Made by a program: the position numbers and the translations under genes. From an uncultured Flavobacteriales bacterium (lineage in GTDB: Bacteria > Bacteroidota > Bacteroidia > Flavobacteriales_D > Sanyastnellaceae), in assembly GCA_913057815.1 (NCBI GenBank), contig CAJXOV010000039.1, positions 1-10,525 of the forward strand: a stretch of 10,525 nucleotides of DNA, read 5' to 3'. The notes beneath the pieces were generated by a model, which worked only from the letters and a program-made list of their open reading frames with translations, had not been told where the DNA came from and did not search any database. This document shows, one piece after another, positions 1 to 5,439 of the stretch (its first letter is position 1; each line of letters starts with the position of its first letter).

Positions 1-45
1 ACACCTCTCTATTCGTCGGCAGCGTCAGATGTGTATAAGAGACAG
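1..45 (+). other. Illumina Nextera adapter with i5 barcode (artefact)
   Basis: This is synthetic library sequence, not genome. Bases 1-4 (ACAC) are the end of the P5 primer. Bases 5-12 (CTCTCTAT) match an i5 index of the Nextera set, which I recall as N502/S502. Bases 13-45 are the complete 33-base read-1 Tn5 adapter, ending in the transposase mosaic end AGATGTGTATAAGAGACAG. Genomic sequence starts at 46. The contig was assembled through an untrimmed read, so any reading frame entering this stretch is chimeric. Confidence 0.98.
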
Positions 46-233
46 ATTCTAGAATCACCTAAAAAAGAGTTTATCTCATTCTCTATTTCAGCAGGTAGTT
101 GAACTCCTAGCTCTGCTTTTTCATGTTTTTCGACTCCTTTGGTTTTGGAGAAATTCAAAGTGGTACTGAGGTTGTTTTGGCCTTCGGCCATGAAACAAAC
201 AAGAATAAAGAATAAAGAAACAATTGCTTTCAT
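46..233 (-). CDS. Exported protein of unknown function, N-terminal fragment (cut by adapter)
   Basis: Only the first 62 codons are genomic. The ATG is at 233-231. Residues 1-19 form a signal peptide with a Lys-2 start, a hydrophobic core (IVSLFFILVCFM) and the A-E-G-Q ending common in Bacteroidota, so the product is probably exported to the periplasm or surface. The mature start (NNLSTTLNFSKTKG) is polar. It is followed by a charged stretch and LPAEIENEINSFL, which could open a beta-sandwich domain. A resemblance to the start of DUF5060-like domains is only an impression. An uninterrupted frame continues to 9 and appears to encode a 74-residue protein, but its last residues (LLYTSDAADE) and its TAG stop come from the adapter and barcode. 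The real gene continues beyond the contig. Function not recognised. Confidence 0.8.
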
Positions 234-243
234 GCGATTTATA

Positions 244-293
244 TTGAATGCTAAAAGTAATAGGTTTCTTTGAGAATCATGAGGTCAATTAAA
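244..293 (+). repeat. Partly palindromic repeat, copy 1
   Basis: This copy matches 1630-1678 in the same orientation. An exact 18-base core (AGGTTTCTTTGAGAATCA, 262-279) sits in a longer alignment of 38 identities over 50 columns by hand count, with one single-base gap at 261. In this copy the potential hairpin arms (245-255 and 269-279) are degraded by several mismatches, whereas copy 2 keeps a 13-bp stem. An exact 18-base match is very unlikely by chance in 10.5 kb. It may be a small intergenic repeat of the REP or terminator type, or a trace of duplication. Confidence 0.6.
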
Positions 294-470
294 ACGGTTC
301 TATCTATCTCTTGCATAATGTATAACTGGAAACAATTAGAATTAAAAAATAGCCTATCAAACCTTGAACAGAACGATGGTCGAAATGGCTTGAATTTGTT
401 TTATTTGGATAATAAAGCTGTCAGCTTGAATAAGATGCTTAAATAGAAATTAGGAATAAAATCTTTCGGA

Positions 471-478
471 TATCTTTG
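471..478 (+). promoter_or_regulatory. Bacteroidota-type -7 box (TATCTTTG)
   Basis: The box fits TAnnTTTG, the -7 consensus of the primary sigma factor in Bacteroidota, at every fixed position. No good -33 TTG is visible 17-23 bases upstream. If used, transcription would start near 482-485 and give the glycosyltransferase at 651 a leader of about 165 bases. An inverted repeat (474-481 with 486-493, CTTTGCCA/TGGCAAGG, one wobble pair) overlaps the box and could be an operator or a 5' hairpin. Confidence 0.35.
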
Positions 479-650
479 CCATGTTTGGCAAGGACGGAAT
501 TCATTGAGAGGAATGTTAATTTCGGGAGTAAAATATTTAGCTGAATAAGAGAAAGTAATAATTAGAAATACAACACCAAGTAGGATGCTTAGCTACCCGT
601 AGGACAGTTATAATAGCATAGACTAAAATTTGAATTCTATTAGAAAGTCA

Positions 651-1547
651 ATGAAAGTATCAGGATTTACCTTTATTAAGAATGCTTTAATTTATGATTA
701 TCCAGTTGTGGAAGCGATAAAATCAATACTGCCCATTTGTGATGAGTTTATAGTGGCCGTAGGAAAATCAGACGATGAAACTTTAGATCTTATTAGTAAG
801 ATTGATAAGAATAAAATTAGAATTGTAGAAACTGAATGGGATGAAAGCCTAAGAGAAGGAGGACGTGTTTTAGCTCTTGAAACGGATAAGGCTTTTTCAA
901 ATATTTCTAAAGATTCTGATTGGGCCTTTTATATTCAAGGTGATGAAGTGGTTCATGAGAAATATTTAAGTACAATTTATGAAGCCATGCTTCGATGTGA
1001 GAATGAAGAAAAAATAGATGGATTACTATTTAAGTATTTACATTTTTATGGATCCTATTCATATGTAGGGGCCTCTTCGAATTGGTACCAACATGAAATA
1101 AGAGTCGTTAAAAACAACAGTTCCTTTTACTCTTATAAGGATGCACAAGGGTTTAGAAAAGGAGATAACGAGAAGTTAAGAGTTCATCCAATAGATGCAT
1201 ATATATATCATTATGGCTGGGTTAAGGAACCTAAGGCTATGCAACGAAAGCAGGAGAACTTCAACAAACTATGGCATGATGACAAGTGGATAGAAGATAA
1301 TGTCAGAGTAGCCAATGAGTTCGATTATAGTCATTCCATGAAGGAGATGAAACCTTTTTTAGATGAACATCCAAAGGTGATGGAAAAGAGAATAAGTGAA
1401 AGAAACTGGACTTTTAGCTATGATGTTTCATTTAACAGAAGATCTTTAAAAGACAAGTTTAAAGACTTCCTTAGTAAATACCTAGGAATTGATATTGGTT
1501 ATAAGAATTATAAAATTCAGAGAGTTAGGAATTCAAGAAAAAATTAG
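651..1547 (+). CDS. GT-A fold glycosyltransferase (family 2-like)
   Basis: This predicted cytosolic sugar-nucleotide-dependent glycosyltransferase has 298 residues. It starts MKVSGFTFIKNALIYDYPVVEA, with the beta-strand/helix opening typical of this Bacteroidota GT family. CDEFIVAVGKSDDET (residues 30-44) forms the nucleotide-binding part. W-A-F-Y-I-Q-G-D-E-V (91-100) sits where the DxD metal site normally lies, here as G-D-E. A conserved aromatic/His region follows (residues 130-150 and HYGW at 187-190). The frame can be extended to a TTG at 630, but the ATG at 651 places the family's first strand at the N-terminus, so I chose it. There is no Shine-Dalgarno, which is usual for the phylum. 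The C-terminal 50 residues are basic and may contact membrane or acceptor. It stands alone, flanked by direct repeats and convergent to an exported hydrolase. The acceptor is unknown; envelope polysaccharide or glycoprotein glycan is likely. Confidence 0.82.
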   Translation: MKVSGFTFIKNALIYDYPVVEAIKSILPICDEFIVAVGKSDDETLDLISKIDKNKIRIVETEWDESLREGGRVLALETDKAFSNISKDSDWAFYIQGDEVVHEKYLSTIYEAMLRCENEEKIDGLLFKYLHFYGSYSYVGASSNWYQHEIRVVKNNSSFYSYKDAQGFRKGDNEKLRVHPIDAYIYHYGWVKEPKAMQRKQENFNKLWHDDKWIEDNVRVANEFDYSHSMKEMKPFLDEHPKVMEKRISERNWTFSYDVSFNRRSLKDKFKDFLSKYLGIDIGYKNYKIQRVRNSRKN

Positions 1548-1561
1548 AGAAATTAAAATAT

Positions 1562-1584
1562 CATTCAATTCTGTCTGTTGAATG
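1562..1584 (+). terminator. Possible weak terminator hairpin after the glycosyltransferase
   Basis: CATTCAA (1562-1568) pairs perfectly with TTGAATG (1578-1584) across a 9-base loop, 15 bases after the glycosyltransferase stop. The stem is AT-rich and is followed only by TTATAAAA, so intrinsic termination here would be weak. Confidence 0.25.
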
Positions 1585-1628
1585 TTATAAAAGCTACCAA
1601 AGTAAAAGTTGCTTTCATTGGATTCATA

Positions 1629-1666
1629 CTTGATTCTTAAAAGAGGAGGTTTCTTTGAGAATCAAG
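1629..1666. terminator. 13-bp hairpin between convergent genes, probably bidirectional
   Basis: CTTGATTCTTAAA (1629-1641) pairs with TTTGAGAATCAAG (1654-1666): 13 pairs with one T-G wobble and a 12-base loop. It lies three bases beyond the stop of the minus-strand hydrolase and about 80 bases beyond the plus-strand glycosyltransferase stop, a suitable place to end both transcripts. Neither side carries a clear U-tract, so a terminator role is inferred from position and stem. The hairpin is also the core of repeat copy 2. Confidence 0.45.
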
Positions 1667-1678
1667 TTATCAATCAAA
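1630..1678 (+). repeat. Partly palindromic repeat, copy 2
   Basis: This is the intact-stem copy of the repeat seen at 244-293; the exact 18-base core is 1647-1664. Its right end runs into the 3' end of the minus-strand hydrolase gene and includes that gene's stop codon (1670-1672). The two copies are in direct orientation and bracket the glycosyltransferase gene with its leader. Confidence 0.6.
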
Positions 1679-2380
1679 CACGATATTAACTATATCATTT
1701 TTCAACCATTTTTTAATGAGCTGAGGACTATTTGAAATTTCTCCTATGTAATAAACATTCGAGTAAGTGAATGCATCTGAATCTTCAGCCTTTTCATTAA
1801 TAGCTTGAGTAGGATGGAGGTATGTAGAATGTATAAAGCTAACTTTTTCATCTTTTACTCTTATAAAACCTACATGATTACTCAGGCCCAATATATAGAG
1901 TCCGCTTTTATAGCATTTTAATTTATCCAATGCATCTTCATAATTATCTCCTAAAAAGTGCGCCCCGTTATTTCCCGAGATAGTTTTAATCTCACTAAGA
2001 GCACTTTGTTGAGCCATTTTATATCTATTTAGATTGAGCCCTGAGTGTTTTAGGATAGTAGAAACTAAATAACCACAGGCTATCTCACCTTCATTAGGAA
2101 TATTAGTATGCCCATTAAAATCCCACTTAGTTCCTTTCCAGTAGGGGAATAATATGTCACAGACTGCAGAATCCAAGTACTTTCCCGCTTGAGAAAGAAT
2201 AATTTTTTTTTGATCAGAATTAGCAGAGTTATACGCGTTTAGGTATTTGCTTCTTCGAGCCTGAACTTCTGCTTTAGCTTGATCATATGTCTTAATAGGC
2301 AGGGTAGATTCTTCACTTTTAGTTCCGTAGAAAATTGAGCAGCACATCACCAGTGATGTGACAAGAATGAGTGGTTTCAT
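1670..2380 (-). CDS. Exported NlpC/P60-like putative cysteine hydrolase
   Basis: The product has 236 residues. Residues 1-20 are a hydrophobic export signal (MKPLILVTSLVMCCSIFYGT). Cys-13/14 might serve as a lipobox but the preceding residues fit poorly. The middle and C-terminal halves carry a papain-like arrangement: Cys-102 at the start of a helix (E-I-A-C-G-Y-L-V-S-T), His-169 on a strand (S-N-H-V-G-F-I), and His-184 in F-I-H-S-T. This matches the Cys-His-polar triad order and spacing of NlpC/P60 domains. The residue before the cysteine is Ala rather than the usual Asp, so this is a divergent member. Members of the superfamily cut gamma-D-glutamyl-diaminopimelate bonds in peptidoglycan or other amide bonds, but the substrate here is unknown. 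Residues 35-70 are a helical, Lys/Arg-rich linker, encoded partly by an A9 run. The gene is convergent with the glycosyltransferase and divergent from 2568. Confidence 0.6.
   Translation of the reverse strand: MKPLILVTSLVMCCSIFYGTKSEESTLPIKTYDQAKAEVQARRSKYLNAYNSANSDQKKIILSQAGKYLDSAVCDILFPYWKGTKWDFNGHTNIPNEGEIACGYLVSTILKHSGLNLNRYKMAQQSALSEIKTISGNNGAHFLGDNYEDALDKLKCYKSGLYILGLSNHVGFIRVKDEKVSFIHSTYLHPTQAINEKAEDSDAFTYSNVYYIGEISNSPQLIKKWLKNDIVNIVFD
2343..2360 (-). promoter_or_regulatory. Perfect 8-bp inverted repeat at the start of the hydrolase mRNA
   Basis: CACATCAC (2343-2350) and GTGATGTG (2353-2360) are exact inverted copies separated by two bases. In the minus-strand mRNA this folds as a 7-bp stem with a CUGG loop over about codons 7-13, close to the start codon. 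It may slow ribosome entry, or it may simply reflect codon choice in the signal peptide. Confidence 0.3.
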
Positions 2381-2472
2381 GAGTTTGCAGGTTTCAATTA
2401 TAGAAACGACCGTAATCAGTTAAGAATTGTTTAAATGAGTGTTTAGTTGAGTTTTGATACGTTAACTATCTC

Positions 2473-2487
2473 TTTCACCTTGTGAAA
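2473..2487. promoter_or_regulatory. Inverted repeat in divergent intergenic region, possible operator
   Basis: TTTCAC and GTGAAA are perfect inverted copies around CTT, in the 187 bases between two divergent genes. The right arm overlaps a TTG (2480-2482) that could serve as the -33 element of the promoter proposed at 2499-2506. This is the layout expected for a repressor site, but no regulator gene is nearby. Confidence 0.25.
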
Positions 2488-2498
2488 AATGAAACTAT

Positions 2499-2506
2499 TA
2501 TATTTA
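2499..2506 (+). promoter_or_regulatory. Possible -7 box (TATATTTA) for the 2568 operon
   Basis: The box matches TAnnTTTG except at the last base, with a TTG 16 bases upstream (2480-2482), slightly closer than the usual 17-23. It would give a leader of about 55-58 bases before the ATG at 2568. Confidence 0.2.
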
Positions 2507-2567
2507 CGTTATGCAGGTTTTAAGTACTTCTCACGAAAGTTTTCTTGCTGTGAATTAAAATTATTAA

Positions 2568-2996
2568 ATGAATAAAATTTTCACCTTTTTAATTTTGGTC
2601 TGTATGCTTGGAAGTTATCATTCTGGCTTTGGACAGATTAATTCTTCGAAAAAAGAATTGAATAGAGATATTTCTCAAACGATACTTAAAAAAGATTTTG
2701 ACTCTTTAGTTGACAACTCAATTGTTCTCCTGGAAAATAAAACCCTATTGGAAATTTCAGACGAACAACACATCATGGTTATTATGTGTTTAAACACAGT
2801 TTTTATGAGATCTTTTGAAAATGGGAGGTATGAAAAACTTGAATTAATTTCAGATCAAAAAGAATACATGAAAAATATAATAGTTCGTTATCCTGATTGG
2901 ACTCCGAACCGTGGAATGGGCTTTTTCTTTCCAAAACTCAAAATGGAGTTATATGGAACCCCAATGCCTTATGCAGTATTTGAAGTGATTGAATAA
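2568..2996 (+). CDS. Small secreted protein of unknown function
   Basis: The product has 142 residues and I do not recognise the family. Residues 1-23 form a clear signal peptide (Lys-3, hydrophobic FTFLILVCMLGS, ending F-G-Q), with cleavage predicted just before or after Gln-23. The mature part, about 119 residues, begins polar and Lys-rich. It contains predicted helices around 38-58 (TILKKDFDSLVDNSIVLLE) and 64-82. It ends with an aromatic/proline segment (RYPDWTPNRGMGFFFPKLK, 107-125). No transmembrane helix is visible after the signal. The ATG at 2568 is preceded by AT-rich sequence without a Shine-Dalgarno. Its stop is one base away from the ATG of the lipoprotein at 2998, so the two are almost surely one transcript and probably act in the same place, the periplasm or outer membrane. 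Confidence 0.75.
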   Translation: MNKIFTFLILVCMLGSYHSGFGQINSSKKELNRDISQTILKKDFDSLVDNSIVLLENKTLLEISDEQHIMVIMCLNTVFMRSFENGRYEKLELISDQKEYMKNIIVRYPDWTPNRGMGFFFPKLKMELYGTPMPYAVFEVIE

Positions 2997-2997
2997 A

Positions 2998-3669
2998 ATG
3001 AAAAACATACTATATCTATTTTTAACGGTTTTGCTCTTCAGTTGTGGAGACTTCGAATATGTTCGTTTTGAAACGGCTCAACCAGATGGAGTAAAAGAGT
3101 CTGGATCTTTTAGCAGACGGGTTCAAGGAGAATATATCAATTGTTTAAGTACCGATGATAGATTAAAAATCTCGGACAAAGTGATATTGAATTCAAGAAC
3201 CTTCAAATTTAAAAGTCATAGAAGTGATTTGGAATTCGACTCAACAAGTACTGTAAACAGGGAAAGTGATATTGAATTAACAAGATTATTTAAAAGTGAA
3301 GGATATGAGATTGAAATAAGAGGTGATTCAATTTATGCATCACATACTGATGTCGATACGATATTCCAGATATCAGAAAATCAAATACTTAAAAAATTCA
3401 AAAGCAGTTATTTTTTGAACTTCAAAGAACATGAGACCTTTTGGATCGTGAAAAGGTTAAACCTAATTAAGGATACCTTACTAATAGGCCATATTACTCC
3501 TTCAGACACTTTACTACAATTTGATTTTGTTGTGAAAAATGAAGACTATAATGAGTCAGATAGCACTACTATTACTGAATACTCAATTAATCCAAGCAAG
3601 AGAGAGTTCAAGGAGCTGATGAAGCAGAACTCTTTTAAAGAAGGTGAATGCTATTATAAAATGAAGTAA
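2998..3669 (+). CDS. Lipoprotein of unknown function
   Basis: The product has 223 residues. The leader MKNILYLFLTVLLFSC is a lipoprotein signal with a lipobox (L-F-S-C), making Cys-16 the lipidated first residue. Gly-Asp-Phe-Glu follows, consistent with export to the outer membrane. The mature protein is rich in alternating polar and hydrophobic residues (for example KVILNSRTFKFKSH, DTIFQISENQILKKFKSSYFLNFKE), suggesting a mostly beta-strand fold. The C-terminus carries a short helix (SKREFKELMKQNSF). A longer reading from the TTG at 2989 is possible but would put three residues before the signal and overlap the previous gene, so I chose the ATG at 2998. It looks like a family of Bacteroidota lipoproteins with an E-Y-I and F-L-N-x3-E core that I know only as uncharacterised. 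It is paired with the secreted protein upstream. Confidence 0.78.
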   Translation: MKNILYLFLTVLLFSCGDFEYVRFETAQPDGVKESGSFSRRVQGEYINCLSTDDRLKISDKVILNSRTFKFKSHRSDLEFDSTSTVNRESDIELTRLFKSEGYEIEIRGDSIYASHTDVDTIFQISENQILKKFKSSYFLNFKEHETFWIVKRLNLIKDTLLIGHITPSDTLLQFDFVVKNEDYNESDSTTITEYSINPSKREFKELMKQNSFKEGECYYKMK

Positions 3670-3717
3670 AATCTCCTTAAATTAAACGCTAATCAAAACA
3701 CACAATACAGGATAATT

Positions 3718-4053
3718 ATGAATTACGACAATAGAAAGTTTAGAGTTGTTTCTAATTCTGATAATGGAGAAATTTCAAGTGAAATGACTTTTCATTACAA
3801 ACAAACGGGTGATGTTTTGACCTGCTCTTATAAAGGAGAGAATATAGTCAAGGGTCATTTACTTGGATTGGTTGATAAAAATGGCTGCATAGAAATGAGG
3901 TATCATCAAGTAAATAAAAATGCCCAAATGATGACCGGAGTTTGTAGTTCAAAACCAGAGCTTCAGGATAATGGTAAAATCCGCCTTCATGAAAAATGGC
4001 AATGGACATCAGGTGATGAATCAAAAGGAACCTCAATTTTAGAAGAGTTATGA
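3718..4053 (+). CDS. Conserved small protein, n-acetylglutamate synthase-like by label only
   Basis: The product has 111 residues, is cytosolic, and has no signal or membrane segment. It starts MNYDNRKFRVVSNSDNGEIS and runs through short beta strands: E-M-T-F-H-Y-K-Q, L-T-C-S-Y-K-G, H-L-L-G-L-V-D-K-N-G, I-E-M-R-Y-H-Q-V-N. It ends with a conserved-looking tail (IRLHEKWQWTSGDESKGTS). From memory, close relatives in databases are often called n-acetylglutamate synthase. That label is doubtful: the protein is far too short and lacks the GNAT motif A. It may have been borrowed from the acetyltransferase encoded next to it. The stop overlaps the ATG of that gene by four bases (ATGA, 4050-4053), so the two are translationally coupled. 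Its role is unknown; an accessory or ligand-binding role is possible. Confidence 0.75.
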   Translation: MNYDNRKFRVVSNSDNGEISSEMTFHYKQTGDVLTCSYKGENIVKGHLLGLVDKNGCIEMRYHQVNKNAQMMTGVCSSKPELQDNGKIRLHEKWQWTSGDESKGTSILEEL

Positions 4054-4631
4054 AATTCAAAGAAAATATTATTCTTGAAGATGATAGAGTAAGATTAGAA
4101 CCTCTAACTATGGATCACTTTAGTGAATTACTTCCAATATCACTCCAAAACCCTGATTTACTAAAATTTTCACCATCTCCATTTGGTTCTAGAGAATCGT
4201 TAGAAATTAATTTTCAAAACGCAATTCATGATCGGGTAGATGAAAATCGATATGCTTTTGTTATTTATGATAAAGTCAATACTAGATACATAGGCTCTAC
4301 TAGCTTTGGAAATATTTCTGTTAAGAATAATCGTCTTGAAATAGGGTGGACATGGATAAGTAAAGAGTCACAAGGCACGGGATTAAATAAGCGATGTAAA
4401 TACCTTTTATTAGATTATGCCTTTGAAAAGTTGACCATGGAAAGAGTAGAGTTCAAAACTGATTCTAGGAATATACAATCGAGAACGGCCATTGAAAAAA
4501 TCGGAGGTAGCTATGAGGGAACTTTAAGAAGCCATACTTTAATGCTAGATAACCATAGAAGGGATACAGTGTGCTATAGCATTTTAAAAAGTGAATGGGC
4601 AGAAATTAGGGAACGCATATTTGAAAAGTAG
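4050..4631 (+). CDS. GNAT acetyltransferase, RimJ/RimL type
   Basis: The product has 193 residues and predictably transfers acetyl from acetyl-CoA to an amine, either a protein N-terminus or a small molecule. The N-terminus (DDRVRLEPLTMDHFSELL, 11-28) has the family's first strand and helix. R-Y-I-G-S-T-S-F (79-86) is the central strand. L-E-I-G-W-T-W-I precedes motif A (S-Q-G-T-G-L-N-K-R, about 106-114), which binds the CoA pyrophosphate and is followed by a helix. ERVEFKTDSRNIQSRTAIEKIG (131-152) is the usual N-x2-S-R-x-A-x2-K-x-G motif B block, and SHTLMLDNHRRDTVCYSIL is the C-terminal strand region. Length and order are normal for RimJ/RimL-like enzymes. The substrate cannot be read from sequence. 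It is translationally coupled to the small protein upstream and convergent with the methyltransferase gene. Confidence 0.88.
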   Translation: MKFKENIILEDDRVRLEPLTMDHFSELLPISLQNPDLLKFSPSPFGSRESLEINFQNAIHDRVDENRYAFVIYDKVNTRYIGSTSFGNISVKNNRLEIGWTWISKESQGTGLNKRCKYLLLDYAFEKLTMERVEFKTDSRNIQSRTAIEKIGGSYEGTLRSHTLMLDNHRRDTVCYSILKSEWAEIRERIFEK

Positions 4632-4649
4632 TAGGAGTCTGTTGAATGT

Positions 4650-4670
4650 CTGTTGTACCGCGAATAGCAG
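4650..4670 (+). terminator. Possible terminator after the acetyltransferase
   Basis: CTGTTG (4650-4655) can pair with TAGCAG (4665-4670) with two wobble pairs, followed by the T-rich AATATTTTCTT. It lies 19 bases after the acetyltransferase stop in a 48-base convergent gap. The stem is short, so the call is tentative. Confidence 0.3.
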
Positions 4671-4679
4671 AATATTTTC

Positions 4680-5357
4680 TTATATAGTTTCGTAAAGGGT
4701 GGTCACTATTATTCCTTTATACTCCGATGCGGTTACTGATAATAGTTGCTTTTCTCTCTTCACCTTGAAATTAAAAGGAGCAGCCAATAAGTTTATACCA
4801 CTTTGCTTTTTTAGTCTGATTCCTTGACCTGATTGGATTTCTGTGTTTGCTATAAAATCTCCTTCAGGTATATGTTCAGTCAGAACAACATACTTAAAAT
4901 CAGAAAGCTTTTCTACTATGCATTGAACTTCGGCATTAGATAAGTGCTGTAGTACTTGTCTAACCAAAGCACAGTCGGCAGATGGTAATTCATCCACTGA
5001 GATATCTAAACACTGAAATTCTAAATTAGATTCTTGAAACATTTTCTTATTACGTTCGATTAGGTCAGCTACTATATCTACTGCAATATATTTCTTAGAA
5101 TACCGCACCAATTCCTGGCCAATGTTAAAATCTCCACAGCCAAGGTCACAAATAGAAATAGGGTTTTCAAACGATTTTAAGAAAAAGGAAATAGCATCTA
5201 TATATGGATCTACGAATTTAGGATTGTGAGATCCTGAACCAGAATAAAAATCAAATTGATTCCCTCCCCAAAGTTTCTTTTTATAAATCTGTTCCATGGC
5301 ATCTTTAGTCGGCCATGGTTGCTTTCTTTTTTTTGATCTGTCTCCTACATTCTTCAT
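4680..5357 (-). CDS. Class I SAM-dependent methyltransferase
   Basis: The product has 225 residues and is cytosolic. The Rossmann-type SAM site is clear: motif I I-C-D-L-G-C-G-D-F (69-77), the acidic residue after the second strand in Y-I-A-V-D-I-V (Asp-94), C-L-D-I-S (Asp-118) near the adenine, and A-L-V-R-Q-V-L-Q-H-L-S (130-140) as motif IV and its helix. An N-terminal extension before the fold (Q-P-W-P-T-K-D-A-M-E-Q with L-W-G-G and D-F-Y-S-G-S-G-S-H-N-P, 13-45) looks conserved and is probably the substrate-recognition part; I know this family only as uncharacterised methyltransferases. The first 12 residues are strongly basic. The gene lies 82 bases downstream of the DEAD-box helicase on the same strand, and I see no clear promoter or terminator between them, so read-through is possible. 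The substrate is unknown. Confidence 0.82.
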   Translation of the reverse strand: MKNVGDRSKKRKQPWPTKDAMEQIYKKKLWGGNQFDFYSGSGSHNPKFVDPYIDAISFFLKSFENPISICDLGCGDFNIGQELVRYSKKYIAVDIVADLIERNKKMFQESNLEFQCLDISVDELPSADCALVRQVLQHLSNAEVQCIVEKLSDFKYVVLTEHIPEGDFIANTEIQSGQGIRLKKQSGINLLAAPFNFKVKREKQLLSVTASEYKGIIVTTLYETI

Positions 5358-5439
5358 GATTTATGCAATGGAATCTATAGGCTATAAATGTATAAGCTTC
5401 TTTCACTCAGAGATAGGTCGTTCTGAACCAACGGATCTA

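Larger units (their letters stand above)
234..650. other. 417-base stretch without a convincing gene
   Basis: This lies between the divergently oriented exported-protein fragment and the glycosyltransferase. It holds one copy of a partly palindromic repeat (244-293) and one exact TAnnTTTG box with an overlapping inverted repeat (471-493). The longest plausible small frame is a 42-codon ATG frame at 318-446 on the plus strand, beginning MYNWKQLELKNSL. It has no recognisable domain or ribosome-binding site and a length that chance easily allows in AT-rich DNA. No tRNA, riboswitch or insertion sequence was recognised. Confidence 0.5.

Noticed and set aside
318..446. A 42-codon ATG frame (MYNWKQLELKNSL...) upstream of the glycosyltransferase
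   Set aside because: No homology that I can recognise, no ribosome-binding site or clear promoter, and a length common by chance in AT-rich DNA. It is mentioned only within the intergenic entry.
609..614. TATAAT sequence resembling an E. coli -10 box before the glycosyltransferase
   Set aside because: The window fits Bacteroidota, whose main sigma factor uses TAnnTTTG, and there is no matching -35. AT-rich DNA gives such hexamers often.
630..650. Upstream TTG start for the glycosyltransferase
   Set aside because: It adds seven unconserved-looking residues before the first beta strand; the ATG at 651 fits the family start.
3848..4060. A 70-codon minus-strand frame
   Set aside because: It is antisense to the small conserved protein at 3718-4053, whose reading frame has better composition and is coupled to the next gene.
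1573..4649. A shared 13-base string GTCTGTTGAATGT at 1573-1585 and 4637-4649, both downstream of plus-strand genes
   Set aside because: One exact 13-base match is about what chance predicts in a window of this size, and the flanks do not match.
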